From CAYVQF01 sp964454015 (lineage in GTDB: Bacteria; Myxococcota_A; Bradymonadia; UBA4248): a stretch of 64,000 nt of DNA. Below the pieces are notes generated by a model. The model worked only from the letters and a program-made list of their open reading frames with translations. It was not told the DNA's origin and ran no database searches. Location: contig CAYVQF010000017.1 of the NCBI GenBank assembly GCA_964454015.1, positions 1 through 64,000 of the forward strand, in the 5' to 3' direction. A program made the position numbers and the translations under genes. Shown here in pieces: positions 51,445 to 60,847 of this stretch (within the stretch, counting starts at the first letter, position 1; every line of letters starts with the position of its first letter).

Positions 51445-53898
51445 ATGAGCTCCCTGTCGTCTGAACAGCGCGATCCCACCGCCGCGGGCTGCAAGCTCTG
51501 CGGCAGCCGCATCCCGGCCGGCCTGGAGACCTTCTGCTGCGCCGGCTGCGCCCATGTCTGGGAGGTCCTGACCTCGCTGCCGCCCGACGCCCACGCCGAC
51601 TACGTGGCCGCGGCCCGACGCCTGGGCCTCATCCCCAACGAGGACGGTGAATTCGCCCCTGAGGACCCTGCCAGCGCTGCTGCGGCCGCGGCGCACGCCC
51701 CTGCGGAGGTGGATCACGACGCCGTGGTCGAAGGGCGCTTCGAGTGCAGCGGTTTTTACTGCCCTTCCTGTGCCTGGGTCAGCGAGCAGATGCTGCGGGC
51801 CTGCACCGGGGTGGTCGATGCCCAGGTGGATTTCTTTACCAATACGGTGACCTTGCGCTACGACCTGCGCCTGGCCTCGCTGGACGCGCTGCGGCAGCGG
51901 CTGGCGCCCCTGGGCTATAGCCTGCGGCCGCTGGCGTCGGCCACGGGGGGGCAGAGTCGGCGGGCGACCCTGGCCCTGGTCATGGCGAGCGTCATGACCA
52001 TGAACATCATGTCCTTGGCGTCGGTGCGCTATTTTGCCCAGCTCGGCTGGGTCGACGACGCGCCGGCGGCCCTGGTGTGGATTGAGGCGGTGCTCCTGCT
52101 GCCCGTGCTGTGGGTGGGCTGGTGGCCCATGCTGCATCGCGCCGCGGCGGGGTTGCGAGCGCGGCGGCCGACCATGGACCTCTTGGTGGCCATGGGGGTG
52201 AGCGCCGCCTTGGCCATGAGCGTGGTCTCCCTGTTGAGCGGGCGCGACGACATTTATTTCGAGACCTGCGCCGGGCTCATCACCATCGCCTTGTTGGCGC
52301 GGATGGTCGAGGCGCGCCTGCGGGACAAGGCCGCGGCCGAGGTGGCGCGCTTGCTGCGGATGGAGGTGAGCCGGGTGCGGGTCATCGACGGCGACGCCGT
52401 CACCTATGCGGCCGTGGCCGAGGTCGCCGTGGGCACCCAGGTGCGTTTCCAGCAGGGGGAGACGGTGGTCTTCGACGGGGTGCAGGCCGCGGGTGAGGTG
52501 TGGCTCTCCGAGGCGATGTTGACGGGCGAGGCGCGGCCGCTGCGCAAGGGCGCAGGCGAGCGGGTCTTGGCGGGATCGCGGGTGGTGCGCGGCGTGGCAG
52601 AGGTCGTCACCAGCGCGGCTTATGACGCGACCCAACTGCGCCAGGTGGTGCTGGCCCTGCGGGTGGCCATGCAGAGCGCCGAGACCCGCTTGCGCTTGGC
52701 CGATCGGATCAGCGCCGCCTTCGTGCCCGTGGTGGTGGGGATCGCCGTCGCCGTGTGGTTGGCCCGGGTCGTGGCCAGCGGCTGGGGTGTGGCCTGGAGC
52801 GTCGACACCCTCTTCCCCTCGGTGGCGGTCTTGGTGGTGGCCTGTCCCTGCGCCTTCTCGCTGGCCGGTGCCTCGGCCTACACGGCGGTCTTTGGCCGCT
52901 TGGCGCGCCGCGGGGTCTTGGTGAAGAGCCCGGGCCAGTTGGAGGCCTTGGCGCGCATCACCCAGATCGTCTTCGACAAGACGGGCACCTTGACGGCCGG
53001 GCGCATGAGCGTGGCCCGGGTTCACTGGCGCGACGCCGCCGCGGAAGAGGCCGAGTTGATCCGCGTGATGCTGGCCATCGAGCACGACGCGCCCCATCCG
53101 GCGGCGGACGCCCTGCGGGCTTATTGGGTGCAGCGCGGCTTCAGCGCGGCGGCGCCGGAGGATCTGGAGGTCGAGGAGGTCCCCAGCGGTGGTCGCATCG
53201 GCCGCTGGACCGACCCGGTGAGCGGCGCGGCGCGGGAGCTGCGGGTGGGCGGCGCGCGCCTCTTCGCCGAGCCCTTCTTGCCGGCCGCGGCCGCGGCGGA
53301 GCACACCTGCGTGTGGGCGGGCTGGGGGGAGCGCCCGGTGCTGTGTCACCTCCTGGCGGACGCCATCAAGGAGGAGGCGCCAGCGGTCTTGGAGGCTCTG
53401 CGTGCCCTCGGTATGGACGCGACCATGCTCAGCGGCGACCGCCGCGAGGTGACGGGTGCCGTCGCGGGCGCCTTGGCGATCCACCGGTGGCAGGGGGAGC
53501 AGAGCTTGGAGGAGAAGGTGACCGCGACCCGCCGCCTGCGCCTGCAGGCGCAGGCGGCGGGTCGCGGGGTGGCCTTCGTCGGCGACGGCACCAACGACGC
53601 CTTGGCCATGGCCGCCGCCGACGTCTCCGTGGCGGTGCCACGCGCCACCGACGAGGCGCTCCACGCCGGAGGTTTCGTGCTCTTGGGCGGCGATCTGCGC
53701 CAGCTCCCGTGGCTCTTCGCCGTCGGCCGCAAGCTGCGCCAGGTGGTGGTGAGCAACTATGTCTGGGCCTTCTCCTTCAACCTCCTCTTCGTGCCTCTGG
53801 CCGCCTTGGGCCACCTCACGCCCCTGGCGGCCATGGCCCTGATGGTGGCCAGCTCTACGGCTGTCTTGCTCAACGCCTTGCGCATGCGGCGCATCTAG
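51445..53898 (+). CDS. Heavy-metal P1B-type ATPase (CcoI/CopA-like)
   Basis: 817 residues. N-terminal metal-binding region: CKLCGSRI and FCCAGCAHV cysteine motifs (domain found in CcoI/FixI-type pumps), then an HMA-like module with CPSC. Catalytic landmarks: TGEA (actuator), the CPC metal-transport motif in VVACPCAFSLAG, phospho-Asp in IVFDKTGTLT, His-Pro of HDAPHPAADAL, and GDGTNDALAM; the final helices have the NYVWAFSFN and MVASSTAVLLNALRM motifs of Cu pumps. It probably exports Cu(I) or assembles copper sites of a cbb3-type oxidase, but no oxidase genes are in this window. A 46-base perfect palindrome lies inside it (53522-53567). Confidence 0.92.
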   Translation: MSSLSSEQRDPTAAGCKLCGSRIPAGLETFCCAGCAHVWEVLTSLPPDAHADYVAAARRLGLIPNEDGEFAPEDPASAAAAAAHAPAEVDHDAVVEGRFECSGFYCPSCAWVSEQMLRACTGVVDAQVDFFTNTVTLRYDLRLASLDALRQRLAPLGYSLRPLASATGGQSRRATLALVMASVMTMNIMSLASVRYFAQLGWVDDAPAALVWIEAVLLLPVLWVGWWPMLHRAAAGLRARRPTMDLLVAMGVSAALAMSVVSLLSGRDDIYFETCAGLITIALLARMVEARLRDKAAAEVARLLRMEVSRVRVIDGDAVTYAAVAEVAVGTQVRFQQGETVVFDGVQAAGEVWLSEAMLTGEARPLRKGAGERVLAGSRVVRGVAEVVTSAAYDATQLRQVVLALRVAMQSAETRLRLADRISAAFVPVVVGIAVAVWLARVVASGWGVAWSVDTLFPSVAVLVVACPCAFSLAGASAYTAVFGRLARRGVLVKSPGQLEALARITQIVFDKTGTLTAGRMSVARVHWRDAAAEEAELIRVMLAIEHDAPHPAADALRAYWVQRGFSAAAPEDLEVEEVPSGGRIGRWTDPVSGAARELRVGGARLFAEPFLPAAAAAEHTCVWAGWGERPVLCHLLADAIKEEAPAVLEALRALGMDATMLSGDRREVTGAVAGALAIHRWQGEQSLEEKVTATRRLRLQAQAAGRGVAFVGDGTNDALAMAAADVSVAVPRATDEALHAGGFVLLGGDLRQLPWLFAVGRKLRQVVVSNYVWAFSFNLLFVPLAALGHLTPLAAMALMVASSTAVLLNALRMRRI
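53522..53567. repeat. Perfect 46-bp palindrome inside the P-type ATPase gene
   Basis: Two 23-base arms (CCGCGACCCGCCGCCTGCGC... and its exact reverse complement) meet at CTGCAG at the centre. It encodes ATRRLRLQAQAAGRGV just before the GDGTND motif, at an ATP-binding hinge. Long perfect palindromes are rare inside conserved genes, so it could be a REP/hairpin element, an assembly artefact from a hairpin library fold-back, or coincidental in a G+C-rich repeat. Confidence 0.85.
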
Positions 53899-54039
53899 GC
53901 GCGGCGGACTAGCCTCCCTGGGGACGCCGCTGCGTGCATCGCCGCCGCCCTTGCGCCGGTGGCCAAAGCAGCCATAGTGGCGGCCTGAAGTGGGGCGCGG
54001 GACCTGGCCCTACCTCAACCCGTCGCCTGAGGAGCCCCC

Positions 54040-55554
54040 ATGGAGCGAGAGAAGCCCACCGGCCTGACCAACCCCATCGTCGAACGCCTGCGCCTGTGGC
54101 AGCGTTTCCACGTCCGCCTGACCATGGTCTATGCCGTCACCGTCTTGGTCGCCATTGGGACCATGGGCGTCTTGTATTACCGCCAGAGCCTCGCCACGGA
54201 GATGGAGGTCCTGCAGAACAAGCTCAACGCCAACACCTTGGCCATCGCCGAAATCTTGGCCCCCCTCCTCGAAAGTGAGCTCCAAGACCAGCAGGTGGAT
54301 GCGAGCACCACCGCGCGCTTGCAGAGCCACCTGGCGGCCATCGGCAAGGCCGACCGCGACATCGCCTCCTTCTACATCTTCGTCCCCACCGAGACGCCGG
54401 GGGTGCTGCGCTTCGTCGTCGACTGGACCCGGGATGACTCGGCGGCCCAGCCAGGCGAACGCTACGACGCACGCAACTCGGGCAAAATGCTCGAGGCCTT
54501 CGCTGGACCCTTGGTGGAAGACCACCTCTACGAAGACCAGTGGGGCTGGTCTCTCTCGGGTTATGCCCCCGTCGTCGACAGCACGGGCCGCACCATCGCC
54601 CTGGTGGGCGCCGACATCCTCGCGCCGCGCATCGACAGCATCAAACGCCGGGTCTTGTGGGAGAGCGCGAGCGTCTTCGGCCTCAGCGCCCTCATCCTCA
54701 TGGTCATCGCCGCCTTCGTCGGCGCCAACGTCCGCCGCCCCCTCAGCGCCATCATCGACGCCACCAACGCCATCGCCAGCGGCAACTTGCGCGCCCGCTC
54801 CCAGCTCCTCCGCAGCGACGAGTTCGGCATCATCGGTCGCCACTTCGACGCCATGGCCAAAGGCCTCGAAGAGCGCGAGATGATCCGCGACGCCCTCGGG
54901 CGCTACATCAGCCCCGACGTCGCGGCCCGCGTCCTGGCCGATCCCGAGGGGCTCGAGCTCGGCGGCGAAGAGCGCGAGGTCACCATCCTCTTCTCGGATC
55001 TGCGCGGCTACTCCACCATCAGCGAGCGCCTCAACCCCACCCAGGTCGTGCGCCTCATGAACCTCTACCTCGGCGCCATGCAGGAAGTGCTCGACGCCCA
55101 CCAGGGCGTGGTCATCGAGATCCTCGGCGACGCCATCCTCGCCGTCTTCAACGCCCCCAACCGCCTGCCCGAGCACCCCACTCACGCCGTGCAATGCGCC
55201 GTCGCCATGCGCGACCGCCTGCACGCCCTCAACCGCGAGTGGGACGAGAGCGGCGAATCCAAGGTGTGGAAGGAGAGCGGCGCCAAAGATCTCGGCGCCC
55301 GCATCGGCATCCACACGGGCAGCGTGGTCGCCGGCAACCTGGGCAGCACCACCCGCATCAAGTACGCCGTCATCGGTGACGCCGTCAACGTCGCCGCGCG
55401 CGCCGAGGCCCTCAACAAGAGCCTGGATACGGAGATCCTCGTGACGGCCGACACCGTCGCCCGCCTGCCCGAGCCCCTGGCCGCCCTCGGCACGGAGCGC
55501 GGCGCCCACCCCGTCAAAGGGCGCCAACAAGCGGTCACGGTCTACGCTTTCTGA
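54040..55554 (+). CDS. Class III adenylate/guanylate cyclase with HAMP domain
   Basis: 504 residues. GAGGAG precedes the ATG. An N-terminal membrane helix (VYAVTVLVAIGTMGVLYY), an extracytoplasmic sensor of about 160 residues, a second membrane helix (VFGLSALILMVIAAFVGANV), a HAMP linker (IIDATNAIASGNLRARS), and the cyclase domain starting EREVTILFSDLRGYS. The metal-binding Asp (SDLRGYST) and second Asp (ILGDAILAVF), the transition-state Arg (VNVAARAEAL) and Asn are present. It makes cAMP or possibly cGMP in response to a periplasmic signal. Confidence 0.93.
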   Translation: MEREKPTGLTNPIVERLRLWQRFHVRLTMVYAVTVLVAIGTMGVLYYRQSLATEMEVLQNKLNANTLAIAEILAPLLESELQDQQVDASTTARLQSHLAAIGKADRDIASFYIFVPTETPGVLRFVVDWTRDDSAAQPGERYDARNSGKMLEAFAGPLVEDHLYEDQWGWSLSGYAPVVDSTGRTIALVGADILAPRIDSIKRRVLWESASVFGLSALILMVIAAFVGANVRRPLSAIIDATNAIASGNLRARSQLLRSDEFGIIGRHFDAMAKGLEEREMIRDALGRYISPDVAARVLADPEGLELGGEEREVTILFSDLRGYSTISERLNPTQVVRLMNLYLGAMQEVLDAHQGVVIEILGDAILAVFNAPNRLPEHPTHAVQCAVAMRDRLHALNREWDESGESKVWKESGAKDLGARIGIHTGSVVAGNLGSTTRIKYAVIGDAVNVAARAEALNKSLDTEILVTADTVARLPEPLAALGTERGAHPVKGRQQAVTVYAF

Positions 55555-55567
55555 GGGGAGCCCCCCA

Positions 55568-56710
55568 CTAGCTCTTGACCCAGCCCTTGACGATCTCCTT
55601 GGCCACCAGCCCTTCGGCCAGGGCCAGCGCCTCCGCCTCCGTTGGGGCTGGACGCACGGTGCGCTGCAGCGGCTCCTTGCGGCCGGGGCTGTAATCGGTC
55701 CAGTGCACCACGTAGGCCGGAAAGTCCCTATCCACCTCCGCTTTGTGGGTACACCACACCAAGAGCTTGCGCACGGCCAGGAGCCCGCGGCTGCTCTTGG
55801 TGTAGACCTCGCGGCGCAGCAACTCGGCAGGTGGCAACGTCTTGGCCGTGGGGGGTGCGCTCTCTTCCTCGAGGCGAGCGCCTACGGCAGGTGGATCCCA
55901 ATAGGCGAGCAGGCCCTGCGGCTTCTCCTCGGCATGGTCAGCCCCCGAGGCAGCCGGCGCCCGAGCGGCACCCAAGGGTGGCCAGGGCCGCGCCCGCCCC
56001 TCCTCGCCACCCACGAAGGGCTGCACGAGCTCCATCGCGCTCAAGTGCAGCAACAGTTGGTAGCGCTCGCCGTCGACGCGCCCCTCGAGGAAGGCACACC
56101 AGGGCACCCCATCGGGGCGCAAGACCAAGGCCTCCCGCCCCTCGTCGCCAGCCCCCACCAGCACCACCTCATCGCGCGCGTCGAGCTCCTTGGCCATCGC
56201 ATAGAGGAGCTCATAGCTCGTGGCATCCACGTGCGCCACTTGCAGCGTGCGGGAGAAGGCGTAGCGTCGCGCCGCCTGGCCGCGTGGCAGCCGCTGGCCC
56301 GTCCACCGCAGCGGCACATCGTCCGTGACGTTGGGGGCAATGACCTGGGGCAGCCCCCGGGCCACCTCTTCCCCCGCGGGGTCCAGCACCACCTCCACCC
56401 AGGTTGGGGCTGCATCCATTCGCGCGCCGCTGCTCGCGAGGTAGACCGTCTGGGTCGCGCCGATGAAGCGCCCCACCTGCTCCATGTCCACTTCGGGATC
56501 GCCCGCGACCAGGGCCTCGCCGTAGGGCGCGCCCAGGCGCTGCTGGAGCGCCGCGTCTTGGCCCGCTTCGGTGCAAGCCAGCCAACGCCTGAAGCGCACC
56601 GCGCCGCCGCCCCACCCGAGCGTGGGCCCGGCGGGCTTGGGCAGCGGGACACAGGCCACGCGGGCCACCTGTCCACCTGCATCTGCGAGCCGCAAGTGCT
56701 TGCCTTCCTC
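55568..56710 (-). CDS. Uncharacterised protein, paired with the gene at 56724
   Basis: 380 residues; start at 56710 with AGGGAGGG. Cytoplasmic by sequence (no signal or membrane segment). Features: an N-terminal domain with a DVPLRWTGQRLPRGQAARRY segment, a central YELLYAMAKELDARDEVVLVGAGDEGREALVLRPDG section, and a low-complexity linker near residue 270 followed by a C-terminal basic domain. It lies 13 bases downstream of its neighbour, so the two probably form an operon. No family recognised. Confidence 0.65.
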   Translation of the reverse strand, partial: EEGKHLRLADAGGQVARVACVPLPKPAGPTLGWGGGAVRFRRWLACTEAGQDAALQQRLGAPYGEALVAGDPEVDMEQVGRFIGATQTVYLASSGARMDAAPTWVEVVLDPAGEEVARGLPQVIAPNVTDDVPLRWTGQRLPRGQAARRYAFSRTLQVAHVDATSYELLYAMAKELDARDEVVLVGAGDEGREALVLRPDGVPWCAFLEGRVDGERYQLLLHLSAMELVQPFVGGEEGRARPWPPLGAARAPAASGADHAEEKPQGLLAYWDPPAVGARLEEESAPPTAKTLPPAELLRREVYTKSSRGLLAVRKLLVWCTHKAEVDRDFPAYVVHWTDYSPGRKEPLQRTVRPAPTEAEALALAEGLVAKEIVKGWVKS

Positions 56711-56723
56711 CATGCTTCCCTCC

Positions 56724-57326
56724 CTAGAACCACATCTCGAGGTCCAGGTCACTCACGTCGTCTTCTTCCGTCGCCTCGACCACGGGCCCCACGGCCCGAT
56801 CCAACCACGGCGCCGGCTGCTCCGCCCCGATCACGGCGAAGGTGCCCGCGTCATTTTGGAGGAGAAAGGCGCTCTCGCGGCGAAAATCTGGCCTGAACTT
56901 GAAGTCGATCCGCAGCACGGCTCCAGCGGCGAGCCTGGCGGCCAGCTCAGGGGCGAGCTCCCGCGGTGTCAATACATAGACGGCAGAGACCCGCACATCG
57001 AAGAGCCGCCGGGCCGGGACCTCCTCCGCCTCCTGCGGCTCTCCCAGGGTAGTGGGGAGCTTCTCCATGGCCTGGCCGCTGGCATCCAGGGCCACCAACG
57101 CGTCGTTGGCGACGTAGACGCCCGCCTCGCTCACATAGCCTTGGGCGCTCATCCCGCTCTGGAGCAAGAGGCCACCGTCTAGGGTCAGCGCGGCGCGGCG
57201 ACAGGGCTCACCCTCGGCATCGAGGGGCAAGCGCCGCCGCGCGCCGTAAAGCTTGGCGCGTTCGAGCTTGGCCAAATCGAAAGACGAGGCCTGCCCCGCG
57301 AAAGTCACCACCACTGCCTTGGCCAT
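56724..57326 (-). CDS. Uncharacterised protein, first gene of a pair
   Basis: 200 residues from the ATG at 57326 with GAGGATG. No signal or membrane segment. A beta-rich sequence (VVVTFAGQASSFDLAKLERAKLY, VSAVYVLTPRELAPELAA) ends in an acidic tail (EEDDVSDLDLEMWF). It is the upstream partner of 55568-56710 with a 13-base gap. No family recognised. The proteins may act together. Confidence 0.62.
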   Translation of the reverse strand: MAKAVVVTFAGQASSFDLAKLERAKLYGARRRLPLDAEGEPCRRAALTLDGGLLLQSGMSAQGYVSEAGVYVANDALVALDASGQAMEKLPTTLGEPQEAEEVPARRLFDVRVSAVYVLTPRELAPELAARLAAGAVLRIDFKFRPDFRRESAFLLQNDAGTFAVIGAEQPAPWLDRAVGPVVEATEEDDVSDLDLEMWF

Positions 57327-57455
57327 GCCCACATCCTCGCGTCGCTTTGGCAACCCTGCCCGCGACCATCCTGGTCAGCTTGGCCGAGCCCGTCAAGGAC
57401 CCCGTGGGCGGGCCGAGCGCGGTCATGCATCGGCCAGGCGCGCGGGTGCCAGGGG

Positions 57456-58208
57456 CTAACGTCGCCTGCTCTTCTTGCTGGATGGCTTCTTCTTCTTTGA
57501 CTTGGCGCTGCGCTTGACCCGCGGCTTGCACTTGGAGGGCGCCTCGGATAGCCCCAAGAGCGGCGCCGGATCGACCCGCCGCCCTTGGAGATCTTCGATG
57601 TCCAGGTGCAAATGCGGCGGCGTCGACTGGGACGCCGTCCCACCCATGAGGCCGATCTCTTCTCCAGCGCGGATCACATCACCCGGCTTGAGATCCGGGC
57701 GAATCGCCGCCAGGTGCATATAGCGCACTTGGAAGCCATCGATGTCCGTCCCTTTGGCCCGGGTGACCAGCACAGCGCCGCTGCGCCACGCGCCCAGGTT
57801 GCGGGTGAAGGGATAGACCGTGCCATAGCCGGGAACCTCCAAGCGACGCGGGTACTGCTTGCCGCCGCGGCTCACCGTGCCCGAACGCGTGTCGGGTCGG
57901 CCAAAGCTCCCGGGATCTTGTTCGGGGCGGCCCACCAAAACCACCACGGCGTCGACCATGGCCACGATAGGCTGGCCCACCCCCCCGTTCTCGCCAACGC
58001 CACCAAAGTCGATGGCTTGATGGCGACAACCGGCGCCGTCGAAGCCGCGCATGATGTTGTCCGGCGAGTAGGGCAAGACGAAGGCAGCAGCCTCGGTCTC
58101 GAGCCAACCCGCGGCGACCAGGGCGTCGCGGCCAGGCTCGCTGACATAGTACCCCGTCGTCGACAGCACCCAGACGGCGTAAGATGTCACGAAAAAGAAC
58201 GGCGGCAT
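57456..58208 (-). CDS. M23-family (LytM-type) metallopeptidase
   Basis: 250 residues from 58208 (AAGGAGG just upstream). N-terminal hydrophobic segment (FFFVTSYAVWVLSTTGYYV), the Zn site HQAIDFG (His and Asp), the catalytic HLHLD (His-x-His), and a Lys/Ser/Arg-rich basic tail of about 25 residues (KRSAKSKKKKPSSKKSRRR). So it is an active peptidoglycan endopeptidase, exported or membrane-anchored. The basic tail could bind the wall or nucleic acid. Starts 11 bases past the MBL hydrolase stop; same operon. Confidence 0.88.
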   Translation of the reverse strand: MPPFFFVTSYAVWVLSTTGYYVSEPGRDALVAAGWLETEAAAFVLPYSPDNIMRGFDGAGCRHQAIDFGGVGENGGVGQPIVAMVDAVVVLVGRPEQDPGSFGRPDTRSGTVSRGGKQYPRRLEVPGYGTVYPFTRNLGAWRSGAVLVTRAKGTDIDGFQVRYMHLAAIRPDLKPGDVIRAGEEIGLMGGTASQSTPPHLHLDIEDLQGRRVDPAPLLGLSEAPSKCKPRVKRSAKSKKKKPSSKKSRRR

Positions 58209-58218
58209 GCAGCCTCCT

Positions 58219-59157
58219 TCAGCGGCCAAGGGCCAAGGTGCTCCCGATGGGGGGCGCCCACACCCGCTCCGCCACACCCTGCGCTTGCGCTAGGGCCGCC
58301 ATGAGGCGCGCCCGCGGCTCATCGAGCGCCTCATCACTCAACACGAAAGTACCCCAATGCACGGCCAACATCTCCTCGGCACCACTCGCCCGAAACGCCG
58401 CCAGGGCCTGCTCGGGGTTCATGTGCTGCTTCAGCATAAACCACTCCGGGGCATAAGCGCCAATCGGCAGCACCGCCCAGTCCAACCCCGGACAGCGCTC
58501 ACCTATTTCCGCGAAGTGATCCCCCTGCGCCGTGTCACCCGCGAAGTAGACCTGCCGGCCCCGCCCCTGCACCACGAAACCGCACCACCAAGTGCGGTTG
58601 CGATCCCAGAGGCCACGCTGCGACCAGTGCTGGGCCGGCACGCAGAGCACGCTGACGCCCTTGGGCCCCTCCCAGCCTTCCCACCAGCGCAGGGGTGTCA
58701 CGCGCTCGGCGGCCACCCCCCATGCGCGCAGGGTCCGCTCCACCCCCAGGGGCACGAGGTAGTGGGGGGCGCCCTGGCGCTCCAGCGCCGCGATGCTCCC
58801 TCTGTCGAGGTGATCCCGGTGGTTGTGGGTGATCAGCACCACGTCGATCTTGGGCCACGCCGTGGCCGCCAGCGGCCACGGCGTCCGGCGGCGCAGCCCC
58901 GGGCCGATACGCGCGCTCAGCACGGGATCCACCAGGCACCACAGGTCCTCGGCCAAGCTCAGCAACACCGAGCCATGCCCTAGCCAGGTCAACCCAGGGC
59001 AGGTCGCTGCCGGCGCACAGGGCACCACCGGCGCCGCCTCCCCCGTCACGCGCCAGGGCCGGCGGCCCAACACCCGGTCCACCACGGCCCAGCGCAGGAT
59101 GTCCCCCAAGCCCGGGTGGTGCCAGCCATCGGCATTCAGGTAACGTCGCGCCGTCAT
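58219..59157 (-). CDS. MBL-fold metallohydrolase (NAPE-PLD / UlaG-like)
   Basis: 312 residues with the beta-lactamase-fold Zn-binding motif ITHNHRDHLD, further ligand His in VPAQHWSQRG, Asp in YFAGDTAQGDH and His in LAVHWGTF. The layout (TWLGHGSVLLSL at the start, PIGAYAPEWFM) matches the N-acyl-phosphatidylethanolamine phospholipase D-like/UlaG group, so a phosphodiester or lactone hydrolase is likely, perhaps acting on lipids, in line with the Mla operon it belongs to. GAGGGGG precedes the ATG. Confidence 0.88.
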   Translation of the reverse strand: MTARRYLNADGWHHPGLGDILRWAVVDRVLGRRPWRVTGEAAPVVPCAPAATCPGLTWLGHGSVLLSLAEDLWCLVDPVLSARIGPGLRRRTPWPLAATAWPKIDVVLITHNHRDHLDRGSIAALERQGAPHYLVPLGVERTLRAWGVAAERVTPLRWWEGWEGPKGVSVLCVPAQHWSQRGLWDRNRTWWCGFVVQGRGRQVYFAGDTAQGDHFAEIGERCPGLDWAVLPIGAYAPEWFMLKQHMNPEQALAAFRASGAEEMLAVHWGTFVLSDEALDEPRARLMAALAQAQGVAERVWAPPIGSTLALGR

Positions 59158-59169
59158 CAGCCCCCTCGC

Positions 59170-60816
59170 TCAGAACAAACGATAGGCAAAACGCAGGATC
59201 AAGGTCTGATCGATCTGCGTCTTGTCAATCAAGCTCGGGTCATCCTTGAGGCGCAAGGTGTAGATCAACGACGCGATGGAGCTCAAGCGCAAGGTGGCGC
59301 TGGCCCGCAAGTCGATGAAGGGCTCCGTGTAGTCGTCAAAGGGCACCAAGAAACTCGCGTCGGCCTTGAAGCTCAGCCAATGCAGCGGCACCACCTCGAG
59401 GATCACCGCCGCCTCACCGCCGTACTGCTGCACGTTATCGACCTGGCGAATCTCCGCCACCCCACTGCGCAAGCTCTCCACCACGTAGAGCTCCCGGGCA
59501 AAGACCTGCCTGAAGCCCAATCCCAAGCGCGTGGTGAACTTCAACCAGAAGCCCGCCGAGAAATCCAAGCGCCCGCCCACACCAAAATCCAACTCTATAG
59601 GAGAAAAAGGCTTGGCGATCTCCGCCTCCAGCTCGGCCTCACTCGACTCCGACACCAGCTCGCCTTGCTTGTCGTAACGGCGCACCGTGGTCGGCTGGTC
59701 GAACTCCTGATAGGCCGTCACCATGTTGGTCTCCAACGAGGTGCGCACATAGGGGCCAAACCACGGGGTCAACCGATAGGCATAGAGGAGATCCAAGTTG
59801 ATCTCGTCCACCGTCGGCACGAAAGGACGGTCGGGCAAGCGGAGCCGACCGCCGATCTCGATGTTGGCCCGCCCATAACCAAAGTGATTGTCTTCAAGAA
59901 AGCCCGCCACGCTCTCGATGAAGGCCGCAATATCCACGACCTGCCCCTCGGCCTTGCCCACCACATTGTCCGCCTGGTTGAAGCCGATGGAGCCCCCCAC
60001 GATGAGGTTGACGTCGAATCCCTGCAGGTTCTCCGGCGCCAGGGCCACCTCACCGGCGCCCAAAATATCACCCGTCTCGGGATCCATCACCAAGGTGTAC
60101 TGCACCAACTGCCCCGGCGGCAGACGCAGGGTCACGAAGTTCTTGCGCGCTTGATAGCTCTCACCGGGCGACAGAATCATGTAGGTGCCCGGCCACAACA
60201 GCCACGTCGAGAGCTGCTCACCCTCGGAGATGGCTGCCCCCAAGCCCAAACCCACGTAGTCGCGGCTCGGCAAGCGCACCAGCTCGTAGGCACCGCGAAA
60301 GGGGGTACCGCGATCATTGACCACGTTCACCAAGAGCCCCGACCACTCGACGGGCACGAAGGTCACCAAGCCCTCGACCACGCGCACGTCGAAGACGAGC
60401 ATGTTCTCGGGCACGCCTGAGCCGACCAGGACCGTGTACAGTCCCGGTAAAACGTAGACCATCGAGCCCGTGCGCGTCTCGGCCACCAGATGCTCGCCTT
60501 GAAGCACTTGGAACTGTGGCTCAGCCTGACCCGAGCTCATGGCGGGCACGAAGATGCCCCCCGTCGCCGCCGGTCGCAAGTGCGGGTCCTGCTCCACCTG
60601 GAGCGCCGGCACGGGCTGGAGCCACGACTCACTGCCCCCATGCGGGTCCCCCTGGGTGGCAGCCTCTCCCCCTTGCGCGGCCAAGCCCCCCGGCATCGCG
60701 AGCTGAACCCACGCCCCCAAGAGCACCATCAGCCCCAAACGCAGGAGCACCCCCGCACTCCACAAACAACTACGGCGGCGATAACAGCCTCTCACCCTCA
60801 CTTCTCGAAACACCAT
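59170..60816 (-). CDS. Outer-membrane beta-barrel protein of the Mla-linked operon
   Basis: 548 residues from the ATG at 60816 (GAGGAGG). Basic N-terminus, hydrophobic signal (AGVLLRLGLMVLLGAWVQLAMPGGLAAQ), an N-terminal half with Ig-like or PEGA-like beta sequence, and a C-terminal barrel with alternating aromatic strands ending in the Phe terminal signature (LILRFAYRLF), the mark of outer-membrane insertion. It begins 31 bases after the lipoprotein stop and could be the outer-membrane component of the lipid transport system; that role is inferred from position only. Confidence 0.78.
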   Translation of the reverse strand: MVFREVRVRGCYRRRSCLWSAGVLLRLGLMVLLGAWVQLAMPGGLAAQGGEAATQGDPHGGSESWLQPVPALQVEQDPHLRPAATGGIFVPAMSSGQAEPQFQVLQGEHLVAETRTGSMVYVLPGLYTVLVGSGVPENMLVFDVRVVEGLVTFVPVEWSGLLVNVVNDRGTPFRGAYELVRLPSRDYVGLGLGAAISEGEQLSTWLLWPGTYMILSPGESYQARKNFVTLRLPPGQLVQYTLVMDPETGDILGAGEVALAPENLQGFDVNLIVGGSIGFNQADNVVGKAEGQVVDIAAFIESVAGFLEDNHFGYGRANIEIGGRLRLPDRPFVPTVDEINLDLLYAYRLTPWFGPYVRTSLETNMVTAYQEFDQPTTVRRYDKQGELVSESSEAELEAEIAKPFSPIELDFGVGGRLDFSAGFWLKFTTRLGLGFRQVFARELYVVESLRSGVAEIRQVDNVQQYGGEAAVILEVVPLHWLSFKADASFLVPFDDYTEPFIDLRASATLRLSSIASLIYTLRLKDDPSLIDKTQIDQTLILRFAYRLF

Positions 60817-60847
60817 CTCGCCTCCTCGGCTCACCCCAGATGCGTGA

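Noticed and set aside
50569..53814. Long 1081-codon open frame on the minus strand over the permease and P-type ATPase
   Set aside because: It is the antisense shadow of clear protein families on the plus strand; its predicted protein is low-complexity Gly/Gln/His/Arg without domains.
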